A stretch of DNA of 64,000 nt. Origin: DAOUEX01 sp034430235. Its GTDB lineage: Bacteria > Chloroflexota > Anaerolineae > UBA2200. Position 1 is the first letter of the stretch, and every line of letters starts with the position of its first letter. The translations under genes were made by a program, and so were the position numbers. The stretch lies in the NCBI GenBank assembly GCA_964478075.1, contig CAYZGO010000009.1, positions 47,631 to 111,630 on the forward strand, written 5' to 3'. Below are positions 1-9,136 of this stretch, piece by piece. Below the pieces are notes generated by a model. The model did not search any database and was not told where the DNA came from. It saw nothing but the letters and a program-made list of their open reading frames with translations.

Positions 1-1
1 G

Positions 2-2254
2 TCTCTACTGCTTTGGGCGGCTGCACGTAGGTCTGGCTGGCAGTTGAATAGACCTAAGCTACCTGCTTGGGATGGAGCCGTTCTAGGGTTATTGGTCATT
101 GTTGCTTTGGTGTTTGCGCGCCCTCACGAAAACGTAATCGTGGGTCGCGATCCTGGGGTTTACACCAATGCGGCCATTCACTTGACCCGCAGCGGAGAGT
201 GGGTTATTAATGATCCCTTCTTTGCCGACCTGCCCACTCGAACCCAAGAAGCCTTTATTTCGTACGTGGCAGGGCAGGGACCTTTTCGCCTACCGGGTTT
301 CTTTTGGATTCCTGAAGATGGTCAGGCATTGAGTCAGTTTCTGCCATTCTACACCGTATGGATGGCCTTGTTAGAATGGGTACTAGGTCCAGGGGGAGGT
401 TCCTGGGCAGCGTTGCTGTTTACCATTGTTGGCGGGTTGGGTTTGGCTGGATTCGCTACTGTTTTCTGGAAGCCCCTAGTTGGTGTTTTTGTGCTTCTGC
501 TGCTGTTGTGCAATCCTGCTGCTATCTGGTACGCTCGTTCTGCCAATTCCGAAGTGGCCTTGCAAGTCCTGCTCTTATTGATTACGCTACTGTGGATGCG
601 AAGGCAAGAGCGGTCTCTCAAGTGGGCTGGACCGCTGTTTATGGCTGCTACCCTCGCAGCCGCGATGCTGGATAAGCTCGACGTGTTCTATTTAGTACCA
701 ATTTTAGCCACAGTTGCTGGACTAGACTGGTTGAGATGTCCAAAGAGCGATTACCATAGGCGTACTGCGTTGTTATCGCTATTAGCTGTGATACCGGTAG
801 TGCTATATATGTGGCGATTCAACCTACCGTATCTTCAACTTACGTACAACCTGATGTTTATTCAGAATCGGGTTCTCGTCATATTGGCGATAGGAATGAT
901 TCTCTCGTTGGGGCTTGTTTTCGTGGTTGGATTTACAGGTAGCCTAAGGCAACGCTTTCTGGCCCGATATCGGGGTTGGGTAGAGCATTTTGACGGTTTG
1001 ACATCTTCGCAGTTCGCAGCGCTTGTGTTAGCTCTGGTCGCGTTGTTCGTTGTCCTTTACCTGGTTCTGCCGGCAACGGTGCCCGCTGGTCGGGTGGCAG
1101 ATAGACGGCTTTCTCTGTTGAAAGTGGGATGGTACGTGACGCCCATGGGTTTTGTTCTGGCCGGCTTGGGAGCACTGGCCTTGTTCTTGAAGCGTCCTCC
1201 GGACCCGGCACTGCTTTTGCTGGCGCTTTGCATAACCGCACTATCTCTGAATCTGTTGAACTATGCAACTGATCACATATTTGCTATTCGCCGCTTTGTT
1301 GTTCTTGCTATCCCGGGGCTGCTGCTTTTCAGCGCCGGTGGGTTAGATACGTTGATAAATTGGCGCCCGCGTTGCTGGCCTATGCTTGGTGGAGTCTTAG
1401 CTGTGGCTTTGGGGGGAACTATGGCGCTCGGCCAGGCAGCTAATAGCCAAGTGTTATTGCTTCATCGAGAGTTTGCTGGTGCTCGCCAAACGCTGCAAAC
1501 AATTGCAGACCACATCCCAGCCCGTTCAGTTACAGTTCTTGGGGATCATGATTCTCTACTAGGTACTTTCTTGGGTCCCAATCTGTGGTTGGCTCACGAC
1601 TTGGAACCGCTTTATGCCGCCCGTCCATTGAGTGCGGATGATTGGCAGAGTGTCTATCAGTCTGCACAGCTCCAGTCTAGGTTGACCTTCTATGTGGGAG
1701 CGGCTCTTCCCCCTTGTCTTCCTGGGGTTGACCGCATCGCTTTGAAGAGGTTGTCATGGCACTTGCCGGCACTTGAGCGTACTTTTGGCCACTTTCCTGA
1801 GCGAGTGGAAGGTTTCGATTTTGAGTTTACGATTTGGCAGCTCTTGCCCGGTTCTGGCATCTTGCGTTACGAAGCAGAGAGTTTGCTCAGCCAAGTAGGG
1901 AGTGCACGAAACGTAGGCAGTGTTACTGTTTTGCGAGGTAGTGGGGAACCAGGCTATCTCAACTACGGACCCTATCATCAATTCCCGCCTGGACGTTATG
2001 TGGCGCGCTTCTGGCTTCACAACGAGGAATCCATAACAAGAGAAGTGAGAATAGATATCACGCCATTTGAGCATTCACCTCTGGCCCAAGTCGACTCAAG
2101 TTTGTTGCCAACGTCTGCACCTCAGCCTGTAGAGCTGTTTTTTGCTATTGAAGCCGACGCTGCTATTCCTCTGGAGCTGCGAGTGTTCTTGCCGAAGGGA
2201 GGTGTTGTCAGCTTGGCGGCTGTAGACATCCTCCCTCTTGGGAACGAGCCGTGA
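2..2254 (+). CDS. GT-C-type membrane glycosyltransferase, 5' end outside the window
   Basis: Large polytopic membrane protein with about a dozen hydrophobic segments in its first ~480 residues. An early loop carries GRDPGVYTN followed by a hydrophobic first half, as in PMT/ArnT-like GT-C enzymes that move sugars from polyprenyl-phosphate donors on the outer face of the membrane. The last ~130 residues are a soluble beta-rich domain (YEAESLLS...GSGEPGYLNYGPY...FPPGRYVARF) resembling a carbohydrate-binding-like sandwich. A TTG at 44 could start a 736-aa product, but the frame stays open to base 2 (SLLLWAAARRSGWQ upstream) with no ribosome-binding site before the TTG, so the gene probably begins outside the window. 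It heads a run of glycosyltransferases. The sugar and acceptor are unknown. Confidence 0.75.
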   Translation, partial: SLLLWAAARRSGWQLNRPKLPAWDGAVLGLLVIVALVFARPHENVIVGRDPGVYTNAAIHLTRSGEWVINDPFFADLPTRTQEAFISYVAGQGPFRLPGFFWIPEDGQALSQFLPFYTVWMALLEWVLGPGGGSWAALLFTIVGGLGLAGFATVFWKPLVGVFVLLLLLCNPAAIWYARSANSEVALQVLLLLITLLWMRRQERSLKWAGPLFMAATLAAAMLDKLDVFYLVPILATVAGLDWLRCPKSDYHRRTALLSLLAVIPVVLYMWRFNLPYLQLTYNLMFIQNRVLVILAIGMILSLGLVFVVGFTGSLRQRFLARYRGWVEHFDGLTSSQFAALVLALVALFVVLYLVLPATVPAGRVADRRLSLLKVGWYVTPMGFVLAGLGALALFLKRPPDPALLLLALCITALSLNLLNYATDHIFAIRRFVVLAIPGLLLFSAGGLDTLINWRPRCWPMLGGVLAVALGGTMALGQAANSQVLLLHREFAGARQTLQTIADHIPARSVTVLGDHDSLLGTFLGPNLWLAHDLEPLYAARPLSADDWQSVYQSAQLQSRLTFYVGAALPPCLPGVDRIALKRLSWHLPALERTFGHFPERVEGFDFEFTIWQLLPGSGILRYEAESLLSQVGSARNVGSVTVLRGSGEPGYLNYGPYHQFPPGRYVARFWLHNEESITREVRIDITPFEHSPLAQVDSSLLPTSAPQPVELFFAIEADAAIPLELRVFLPKGGVVSLAAVDILPLGNEP

Positions 2255-2330
2255 TTCGATAGAAAATGCAGCTCTAGAGAAAAACCAGGCTGCTTTTTCG
2301 AGAAGAGCATCTGTTCATTGGAGGCATTAC

Positions 2331-3791
2331 ATGCAATTCAAGACCGCTGATCTGTTAGTGGCCGCCATTCTTAGCGGCGACGCTACAAGTAGCCATAGCT
2401 TCGATTTGGCGCGGCTCTTGACAAACCAAGGCGTGGCTGTATGCATCCACAGCAATAGCGGAATAGGACCGCTACCTCCCGATATTCGAGCTCTAACTAA
2501 GGAGACTCACCCAGGAGATTATCTTCCCACCTCCCATATTACTATTCTGCAGTATCCAATTTGGTTTCCTCTGGCAGAGCGATTCCGGGAAGCAAGCGGG
2601 GCGGCCGTTTTCTGGTACCATGGTGTTACTCCACCGTCCTTCTGGGGAACCGATACGGAGCGTGATATTCTTGCGAGGGCCGAGGCAGGAACCCAATTGG
2701 CGTGGTACGCTCATCTTGCCGTCGCCGACAGCCCCTTCATCGCACAAGAGTTGCATCGCCACAGCGGATACCCCCTTGAGCGCATCCGGATTGTGCCTTT
2801 AGGGCTGGATACTACTGCTTTTCGCCAGAAACCATCGGCTATTGTGTTGAATACTCTGCGTCGAAGGTTGAAATTAGTAGGGAAACGCGTTCTGCTCTAC
2901 ACGGGGCGGGTTGCTGGCAACAAGCGAATAGAGCTTTTGATTGAAGCTTTGGCCCGCCTCAAAGACGCGTATCCAGACCTGCACCTTTTGGTTGTGGGGG
3001 ATACTGAAGCGACTGCCGCTTATAGGGAAACGGCCGCCAAGTTGCGCGCGCACGTTCAGCGGTTAGGCCTCGGTTCCTGCGTGACTTTCACGGGCCGTGT
3101 TGCTTCTATTGAGCCCTACTATCACCTGGCGGAGGTATACCTCTCAGCCAGTCAGCACGAAGGCTTCGGGCTCCCGCTGATAGAGGCGATGGCTGCTGGA
3201 GTGCCGGTCATCGCCAGTGCCAGTGGAGCGATGCCGTGGGTGCTGAATGCAGACACCTCGGATGCGGAAGCTGCCGGCCTCCTGTTCCCAGCTGGAGATG
3301 CGGGTGCGCTGGTTCAGCAAGTGAGACGCATACTAGACGAGCCCGGACTGCGCCAAGTGCTAATTGAGCGGGGCTATCGCCGCATTGAGTATTTCAGCCG
3401 GGAGCGGTTCAATCTCAGGGCCGCCAAGGTACTATCTGAAGCCGAAGCCTTGGCTCAGCAAGGGCCGCCCCCCGCTGCTTACCGACCCACAAACCGTTTA
3501 TACGACCAGGCAGATATCTCATTGCGGAACTATCGTGTGAGGTCCAGGGTGCCTATCCTAGGCCCGTTGATCGAATGGATCCGTTACAACAGCACTACTC
3601 ATGTCAAAGAGGCATATCTGGATCGAATCATTGAGCGACAGGTGTTGTATAATCGCCTGCTGGCTGACGAGATTTGTCGCTTGCAGGCACAGGTCACCCA
3701 GTCAAAAGAGCGCGTGGGCTGCGATGAATCGGATGATATGACTGAAGATGGTTCCGACAGCAATGAAAGTGAGAATCAAGGTGCGCAGTGA
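2331..3791 (+). CDS. GT4 family glycosyltransferase with C-terminal coiled coil
   Basis: Cytosolic GT-B glycosyltransferase of the GT4 type, expected to transfer a sugar from a nucleotide-sugar to a glycan acceptor. The C-terminal nucleotide-sugar site is clear: YTGRVAGNKRIELLIEAL near residue 185 and HEGFGLPLIEAMAAGVPVIA near residue 276. Beyond the catalytic domain, about 80 residues include a helical heptad-like stretch (YLDRIIERQVLYNRLLADEI) and an acidic Asp/Ser/Asn-rich tail. The frame is open further upstream (to 2238, overlapping the previous gene), but ATG 2331 has a good GGAGG six bases ahead, so it is chosen (486 aa). It lies about 75 bases after the membrane transferase and belongs to the same envelope-glycan block. 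Donor and acceptor are unknown. Confidence 0.82.
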   Translation: MQFKTADLLVAAILSGDATSSHSFDLARLLTNQGVAVCIHSNSGIGPLPPDIRALTKETHPGDYLPTSHITILQYPIWFPLAERFREASGAAVFWYHGVTPPSFWGTDTERDILARAEAGTQLAWYAHLAVADSPFIAQELHRHSGYPLERIRIVPLGLDTTAFRQKPSAIVLNTLRRRLKLVGKRVLLYTGRVAGNKRIELLIEALARLKDAYPDLHLLVVGDTEATAAYRETAAKLRAHVQRLGLGSCVTFTGRVASIEPYYHLAEVYLSASQHEGFGLPLIEAMAAGVPVIASASGAMPWVLNADTSDAEAAGLLFPAGDAGALVQQVRRILDEPGLRQVLIERGYRRIEYFSRERFNLRAAKVLSEAEALAQQGPPPAAYRPTNRLYDQADISLRNYRVRSRVPILGPLIEWIRYNSTTHVKEAYLDRIIERQVLYNRLLADEICRLQAQVTQSKERVGCDESDDMTEDGSDSNESENQGAQ

Positions 3792-3922
3792 GACGTATGG
3801 ATTCCGTATGGCGCCAAGTGTGTCTTTCCCCGCTGAGGATAGTTCGGTGCTGCTGTTGACAGGCGTTTGCCTTCCCCAGGTTAGATGCAGTCTTTCTCAC
3901 TTGCAAATATGGGGGATGTGAC

Positions 3923-5218
3923 TTGACGCGCATTCTCTTGGTTACACCCTCCTATACCCCTTTCATCAGCGGTGCCCAGGCGTTTCAGCAGGCCATGGCG
4001 GAACGCGTGGTAGCCGATGGGCACCAGGTTACCCTGCTGACGACTAATGCGCATCGCGCCGATGATTTCTGGCAGCCACCAGGCACTGCGGCACGGATTC
4101 TGCCTCAATGTGAGATTCTGAATGGTGTACTAATCGAGCGCTTGCCATTGACCTACCCCTGGCCAGCTCCCTATCTTTTTGGCTTGTTGCGACGTGCAGG
4201 GCTCTGGTTGCACCTCAGCAGATTTCCGCCGAGCCTGGTGTGCCCTATCCAGCGATGTCTGGCGCGCTGGATGCCACCCCTGCGTGGCTTATCCAATGCC
4301 CTGAGGCGCTTAGGGCCAACAGCTGATCTGATTCACGTAGAGGATAGCAGTTGGGACGGGCTGTTCCTGGCCGCCGCGAGTGCTGCCCGACGCTACAGGA
4401 AGCCGCTGGTTGTGCGCCCATTGATGCATTTGGGTGATGCCTGGGTGCAGGCCCATTATCAGATGGCCCATCAAGTCTCGGTGTACCGTGATGCCGCGGC
4501 CGTCTTGGCCCTGTCGCAGCGGGAAGCTGAGGCTTTTGCGGCGCTTGGCGTCTCACCAGCACGCATTCACGTCATTCGGATGGGAATAGAAGCCGACCTG
4601 CCGGTTTCGCCAGAAATCCTGGATACTCCGGGCTTTCGACGCGATCATGCTGTAGACGGTCCCGTCGTGAGCTTTGTGGGTGCCAATACCTACGATAAAG
4701 GCGCTTTTACGTTGGCTAAGGCAGTGATCCAGCTCAACCTCGAGGGATTGCCGCTCGAACTGATCTGTGCTGGTCCTCAAGGCCAAGGGCTCAGAGCGTT
4801 CCTGCAGCAACAAACGTCAAAGGCGCAGGCTGTTGTTCGCGACCGTGTGCGCATCTTGGGGGTAGTAGATGAGATAACCAAGCACCGCTTGCTGGCAGCT
4901 TGCAATCTGTTCGCCCTGCCCAGCCAAGTGGATACCTTCGGCATTGTCTTCTTGGAGGCGTGGCTGCATAGCAAACCGGTAATTGGTGCCAACGCTGGGG
5001 GTATCCCTGACTTGGTGCAGCACGAGAAGAACGGTTTGCTGGTGCCTTTTGGCGATGTTAGTGCGCTGGCTGCTGCCATTCGCCGCTTGTTGGCAGACCC
5101 TGGATTAGCTGCCCGATTGGGCAGTGCTGGCCACCGACTGCTGCACCATTACACGTGGGACCAGACGTACCGGACTCTGTTGGAGGTTTACAATACCGCG
5201 CTGGTAGGCGCACCGTGA
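3923..5218 (+). CDS. GT4 family glycosyltransferase
   Basis: GT-B glycosyltransferase, 431 aa. The N-terminal acceptor domain opens MTRILLVTPSYTPFISGAQA, with the usual glycine/serine-rich first loop. The donor domain shows VSFVGANTYDKGAFTLAKA near residue 248 and DTFGIVFLEAWLHSKPVIGA near residue 336, a conservative variant of the GT4 E-x7-E motif. The start is TTG 3923, preceded by GGGGGA with about seven bases spacing. There is no ATG that would leave the N-terminal strand intact. The stop overlaps the next gene's GTG by four bases (GTGA), so the two are translationally coupled. It probably adds one sugar of an exported glycan. Its specificity cannot be read from sequence. Confidence 0.8.
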   Translation: MTRILLVTPSYTPFISGAQAFQQAMAERVVADGHQVTLLTTNAHRADDFWQPPGTAARILPQCEILNGVLIERLPLTYPWPAPYLFGLLRRAGLWLHLSRFPPSLVCPIQRCLARWMPPLRGLSNALRRLGPTADLIHVEDSSWDGLFLAAASAARRYRKPLVVRPLMHLGDAWVQAHYQMAHQVSVYRDAAAVLALSQREAEAFAALGVSPARIHVIRMGIEADLPVSPEILDTPGFRRDHAVDGPVVSFVGANTYDKGAFTLAKAVIQLNLEGLPLELICAGPQGQGLRAFLQQQTSKAQAVVRDRVRILGVVDEITKHRLLAACNLFALPSQVDTFGIVFLEAWLHSKPVIGANAGGIPDLVQHEKNGLLVPFGDVSALAAAIRRLLADPGLAARLGSAGHRLLHHYTWDQTYRTLLEVYNTALVGAP

Positions 5219-6480
5219 AAATCCTGCAGGTCGTTCACCAATATCCGCCGTCCAATACCGGTGGCACAGAACTCTACACGAACTCCCTGGCCCTCGCCTT
5301 GGCCAGGCAAGGGCACCAGATCACCGTTTTGTATCGCGGTAGCGCGCCAGGGGTGGGTTTGGAGCGTCGTGAAGAGGATAGCGTCTTGGTCTTGAAGACG
5401 TGGGCTGGTGTGTTGAGCCCCAGCCGCCGCTTTCTGACCACTCTGCGAGATCCTCTAACAAGGCGGGCTTTCGAGGGCATACTTGACGAAATTCGCCCCG
5501 ATTTGATCCATATCCAACATCTGATCGGATTTCCGGTGGGGCTCATTCGCTCCATCCGGGAGCGTGGCGTCCCTTTCTTGATCACGCTCCATGACTATTG
5601 GTGGGTTTGTGCCAACGCGCAACTGCTTACCAACTACAGCCGACAGCTTTGCGATGGCCCTCGTGCCTACCTGAATTGTGCTCGTTGTGTGCTGTCGCGG
5701 GCGGGGCGGAGTCCCGCCATCCCTTGGGCGGGAGTTGGCAATCTGTGGCCTGCAGTGCCCGCTCTTGCCGTGTTGATGGCTTGGCGGGGAAGCAAGTTGC
5801 GGTCCGCTCTGCTCCAGGCGGACAGATTGATTGCCCCCTCTCACTTCGTGAAGGAATGGCACAGCGCCCAAGGTGTGCCTGCTGACAGGATCGAGGTGCT
5901 GCCTCACGGCCTCGAATGGCCCCCGGATTTACCCCGGCAGCGGCGGTCGACTGAAGCAGTGCGTTTAGCTTACATCGGTGGTCTGGCGTGGCAAAAAGGG
6001 GTCCACATCTTGGTGCAGGCCTTTAGCACGGTAAGGGGTGCGGTGAAGCTGTGGATTGCCGGGGATGAGTCATTCGATCCGGCCTACGTTGGCCAGCTCC
6101 GAACGCAGGCTCCCCCGAACTTGCGCTTTCTTGGCCATCTGCAGCGGGAGCAAGTCTGGGAGGTTCTATCGCAGGTGGATGCAGTTGTAGTCCCATCTCT
6201 ATGGCACGAGACATTCTCGCTGATTGTCCATGAAGCCTTCGCGGCTGGTGTGCCGGTAGTCGCTTCCCGCTTGGGTGCTCTGACCGAGGCTGTTCGCGAT
6301 GGGCAAGATGGTTTGCTGGTATCGCCTGGCGACGTCGTTGCCTGGAGCACGGCCCTACAGCGCCTGGTAGATGAACCGGATTTAAGGACGCGCCTGCGAG
6401 CGAATGTCCACCCTCCGATGACGTTGGAAGAACACGTAAGCCGGTTGGTGTCCCTTTACCGCAAATGCCTGTCCCACTAG
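5215..6480 (+). CDS. GT4 family glycosyltransferase carrying an in-frame dispersed repeat
   Basis: GT4 enzyme of 421 aa starting VKILQVVHQYPPSNTGGTEL (GTG 5215, overlapping the previous stop by four bases). It has the HDYWWVCAN signature and a Cys pair (CARC), also present in the next gene, so the two are paralogues. The donor site is WHETFSLIVHEAFAAGVPVV near residue 329. Bases 5699-5742 match the CCCGCC-type dispersed repeat of this window and are translated as RAGRSPAIPWAG, replacing a charged loop in the paralogue. The reading frame is intact, so the enzyme may tolerate the insert. Likely envelope-polysaccharide role; sugar unknown. Confidence 0.8.
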   Translation: MKILQVVHQYPPSNTGGTELYTNSLALALARQGHQITVLYRGSAPGVGLERREEDSVLVLKTWAGVLSPSRRFLTTLRDPLTRRAFEGILDEIRPDLIHIQHLIGFPVGLIRSIRERGVPFLITLHDYWWVCANAQLLTNYSRQLCDGPRAYLNCARCVLSRAGRSPAIPWAGVGNLWPAVPALAVLMAWRGSKLRSALLQADRLIAPSHFVKEWHSAQGVPADRIEVLPHGLEWPPDLPRQRRSTEAVRLAYIGGLAWQKGVHILVQAFSTVRGAVKLWIAGDESFDPAYVGQLRTQAPPNLRFLGHLQREQVWEVLSQVDAVVVPSLWHETFSLIVHEAFAAGVPVVASRLGALTEAVRDGQDGLLVSPGDVVAWSTALQRLVDEPDLRTRLRANVHPPMTLEEHVSRLVSLYRKCLSH

Positions 6481-6581
6481 CGTTCGGGTGAAGATCGTTC
6501 ATATTGCACTTGCAATTTCAAACGCAGTGCATTCGCTGTACATCCGCTGGAGAGTAGGAATTCGCCTCTAGGATTTGACCT

Positions 6582-7877
6582 ATGCGTATCGCTTTTGTCG
6601 TACACAAATTCCCACCTGAAAGCCTGGGGGGCGTAGAGACCTACACCTGGAGCCTAGCCCGGGTGTTGGCTGAGGCGAGACAGGAAACACATGTATTCTA
6701 TCCGCTTGGCGGGATGTCTAGCTCGATATCTCGTGCCAAACGGGATGGCATTCATCTGTGGCGGGTTCCCCTGCCACCAACTCGGGCTCATGAGGGGGCG
6801 CTAAGACAGTTCTGGCATACTTTCCGGGACACTGCAATCGAGGCGAGCTTTCAAGAGTTCCTGACCACAGTCCTTCCAGACATCGTGCATTTCCAGCATG
6901 TGCAGGGCGTGTCCGCAAGGTTGATCCACCTGGCTGCAGCTTGTCCCCGCGTAATCACTCTGCACGACTATTGGTTTTTCTGTGCCAATAGTCAACTGGC
7001 GAGGCCAGACGGTCAGGTGTGCGCCGGTCCAGAATGGGGCTGGAACTGTGTGGACTGCCTCACGGTGCGGAAGGATTTGCGCTGGCTCAGGGTCCTACGT
7101 CCACTTGTCGCGCTGCCTCTGGCCTATCGCAACCTCTACCTGCGCCAAGTCGTGGAGTCGGTGCCGCTTTTTCTAGCGCCTAGCGAGTTCCTGCGCCAGC
7201 AGTACGTTCGCCAGGGGTTCCCAGCCGAGCGCATCGTCACAATAGAATTGGGCCTGGATACTGAACGGCTGAGTGAGATGCCAAGGGGCGATTTGCCGCA
7301 TCCCTTGGCAAGGCGTCCTCGGCCTGCCATGCGCTGGGCGGGGCCGCACTTTGGTTTCTTGGGGACTCTAGCCCCTCACAAGGGAGTTCATGTGCTGGTT
7401 GAGGCCTTCAACCGGCTGCCTGACAACGCAGCCCTGACCATCTATGGCAGCGAAACGGTCTTCCCAGGCTATGTCGCGCAATTGAAGGCTGCGGCAATTC
7501 ATCCCAATATCCGTTTTGCTGGCCCGCTGGACTATCGTCACGTTGGAGAGGCTCTGCGTCAACTGGGTTGCCTGGTTGTTCCGTCGCTCTGGTATGAGAA
7601 CTCGCCTTTGGTGATCCAGGAGGCCTATGGGGTAGGGATGCCAGTGGTGGCCAGCCGCTTGGGAGCATTAGCTGAAAAAGTGCGGGACGGCGAAACGGGT
7701 CGGCTCTTTACCGCTGGAGACAGCACCGATCTGGCTCGCGTACTGCGAGAATTGATGGATCAGCCTGAGCAACTGGCTGCCCTGCGGGCCAATATCGTTC
7801 CGCCACCCACGATGCAGGAACATGCACAGCAGATGCTAGGCATATACAAGGCGATGCTCAGCAGGAGCTATCCTTGA
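6582..7877 (+). CDS. GT4 family glycosyltransferase
   Basis: GT-B glycosyltransferase, 431 aa, opening MRIAFVVHKFPPESLGGVET. Near residue 125 it has HDYWFFCANSQL followed by the Cys pair CVDC. The donor domain shows FLGTLAPHKGVHVLVEAF and, near residue 337, WYENSPLVIQEAYGVGMPVV. The closest relative in the window is the preceding gene, including the shared end (PPPTMQEHAQQMLGIYKAML against PPMTLEEHVSRLVSLYRKCL), which suggests tandem duplication. ATG 6582 is the only plausible start; its ribosome-binding site is weak (AGGATTTGACCT). A short open frame beginning VKIVHIAL at 6488 sits in the gap before it and may be the stub of another glycosyltransferase. Confidence 0.8.
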   Translation: MRIAFVVHKFPPESLGGVETYTWSLARVLAEARQETHVFYPLGGMSSSISRAKRDGIHLWRVPLPPTRAHEGALRQFWHTFRDTAIEASFQEFLTTVLPDIVHFQHVQGVSARLIHLAAACPRVITLHDYWFFCANSQLARPDGQVCAGPEWGWNCVDCLTVRKDLRWLRVLRPLVALPLAYRNLYLRQVVESVPLFLAPSEFLRQQYVRQGFPAERIVTIELGLDTERLSEMPRGDLPHPLARRPRPAMRWAGPHFGFLGTLAPHKGVHVLVEAFNRLPDNAALTIYGSETVFPGYVAQLKAAAIHPNIRFAGPLDYRHVGEALRQLGCLVVPSLWYENSPLVIQEAYGVGMPVVASRLGALAEKVRDGETGRLFTAGDSTDLARVLRELMDQPEQLAALRANIVPPPTMQEHAQQMLGIYKAMLSRSYP

Positions 7878-7920
7878 AGCAGGTATTCGGCTTGCGAGCC
7901 GATGGCGAGGGGGAGCACGA

Positions 7921-8958
7921 GTGAAAACGTCAAGATTTGCGCTTATTGGTGTGGGCAACATTGGGCAGCGCTTTCTGCGCATGGTAGCTCAGAAGCAGAA
8001 AACTCTCAGTGCGCGCCATGGCCTGCAATTGGTTCTGGTCACAGTAGTTGATTCATCTGGAGCAGCCCTCAATGACTCCGGGTTGGATATCAACGAGATC
8101 TTGGAGCTAAAACACGCGGGCAGCAGTGTGGCTGCCTATCCCCGTCACGGTGTGCGAGGGCCAACGGCCTTGGACGCCCTGGAGCAGGCAGAAGCGGATT
8201 TGCTGATCGAGTTATCGCCCACAAATTTACAGCACGGCGAACCAGGTTTGTCCGCCATGACCTGGGCACTCTCACATGGCATGGATGTCGTCACCGCGAA
8301 CAAAGGACCGCTCGTGCTGGCATACCAGCGCTTGACTGCGCTTGCTATAGAGAAGGGAGGATCACTCCTTTTCAGCGCTGCGGTGGCTGGAGGCTTGCCA
8401 ACGGTCAACATTGGACGGCGTGATCTGGCTGGGGCCAAGGTTCTGCGCGTAGAAGGCGTCTTCAACACCACCACTAACTACATTCTGACGCGCATGAGTG
8501 AGGACAGGCTGTCATTCGAAGATGCATTAGCTGAAGCGCAGCAGTCAGGCGTCGCCGAGGCTGATCCAAGTCTGGACATTGATGGCTGGGACGCAGCCAA
8601 CAAGCTGGTCATCGTAGCCAACAGCGTGTTGGGCATGCCGGCCACTTTGCGCGATGTTTCACTGCAGGGCATCCGTGGTATTAGCCACACAGAATTGCTA
8701 CGGGCCAGGGAAGGCGGCCACGTTGTCAAGCTGCTGGCCACCGCCGACTCCTCGGCGGACAGTTATGAGCTGGCTGTGCGCCCGACAGAGTTGCCACTTG
8801 AGCATCCACTGGCGCGTCTGAGCAAGTGGCAGAACGGAGTGGTCTACACCACTGACGTCATGGGCATCATCACAGCCATTATTGAAGCTGAAGGGCCTAC
8901 TGCTACTGCCGCAGCCGTTCTGCGTGACGTGATTAACGTGACTACCGTCCGGCCCTGA
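7921..8958 (+). CDS. hom: Homoserine dehydrogenase without ACT domain
   Basis: Catalyses NAD(P)H-dependent reduction of aspartate semialdehyde to homoserine, the branch point to threonine and methionine. The Rossmann start is GVGNIGQRFLRM. TANKGPLVLAY, AAVAGGLPTVNIG and the DIDGWDAANKLVI block with the catalytic-type lysine follow in the expected order. At 345 aa it is the short form, lacking the ~90-residue C-terminal ACT domain, so threonine feedback through that domain is not expected. The usual NGTxNYIL signature reads NTTTNYIL, a Gly-to-Thr change. GTG 7921 has a GAGGGGGA ribosome-binding site. It follows the glycosyltransferases by 43 bases, so it may be read on the same transcript although functionally unrelated. 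Confidence 0.88.
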   Translation: MKTSRFALIGVGNIGQRFLRMVAQKQKTLSARHGLQLVLVTVVDSSGAALNDSGLDINEILELKHAGSSVAAYPRHGVRGPTALDALEQAEADLLIELSPTNLQHGEPGLSAMTWALSHGMDVVTANKGPLVLAYQRLTALAIEKGGSLLFSAAVAGGLPTVNIGRRDLAGAKVLRVEGVFNTTTNYILTRMSEDRLSFEDALAEAQQSGVAEADPSLDIDGWDAANKLVIVANSVLGMPATLRDVSLQGIRGISHTELLRAREGGHVVKLLATADSSADSYELAVRPTELPLEHPLARLSKWQNGVVYTTDVMGIITAIIEAEGPTATAAAVLRDVINVTTVRP

Positions 8959-8976
8959 GCCGAAAGACGTCAGGGC

Positions 8977-9071
8977 TCCATCAACGTTAATCTGATTGGT
9001 TCGTAGTGGCGACCTGAGTCGCTCTTCCAACTTGTCGGGCGACTGAAGTCGCTACTAACAGGCCTCAATTC
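8977..9071 (+). repeat. Twin-hairpin dispersed element (R2), copy 1
   Basis: About 95 nt starting 18 bases after the homoserine dehydrogenase stop. It contains GCGAC-CTGA-GTCGC and GCGAC-TGAA-GTCGC stem-loops separated by ~17 nt, with flanks AACGTTAATCTGATTGGTTC and GGCCTCAATTCAAGC. Nearly the same sequence occurs inverted at 34060-34155. Related copies are at 43226-43323, 58482-58562 and, inside a gene, at 28933-29006. Confidence 0.85.
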
Positions 9072-9136
9072 AAGCTTCACGCAGCACCGGGAGCGTTACG
9101 AGAAAAGTCACTATTCCGGCAGAGGTAGTGCGCACC

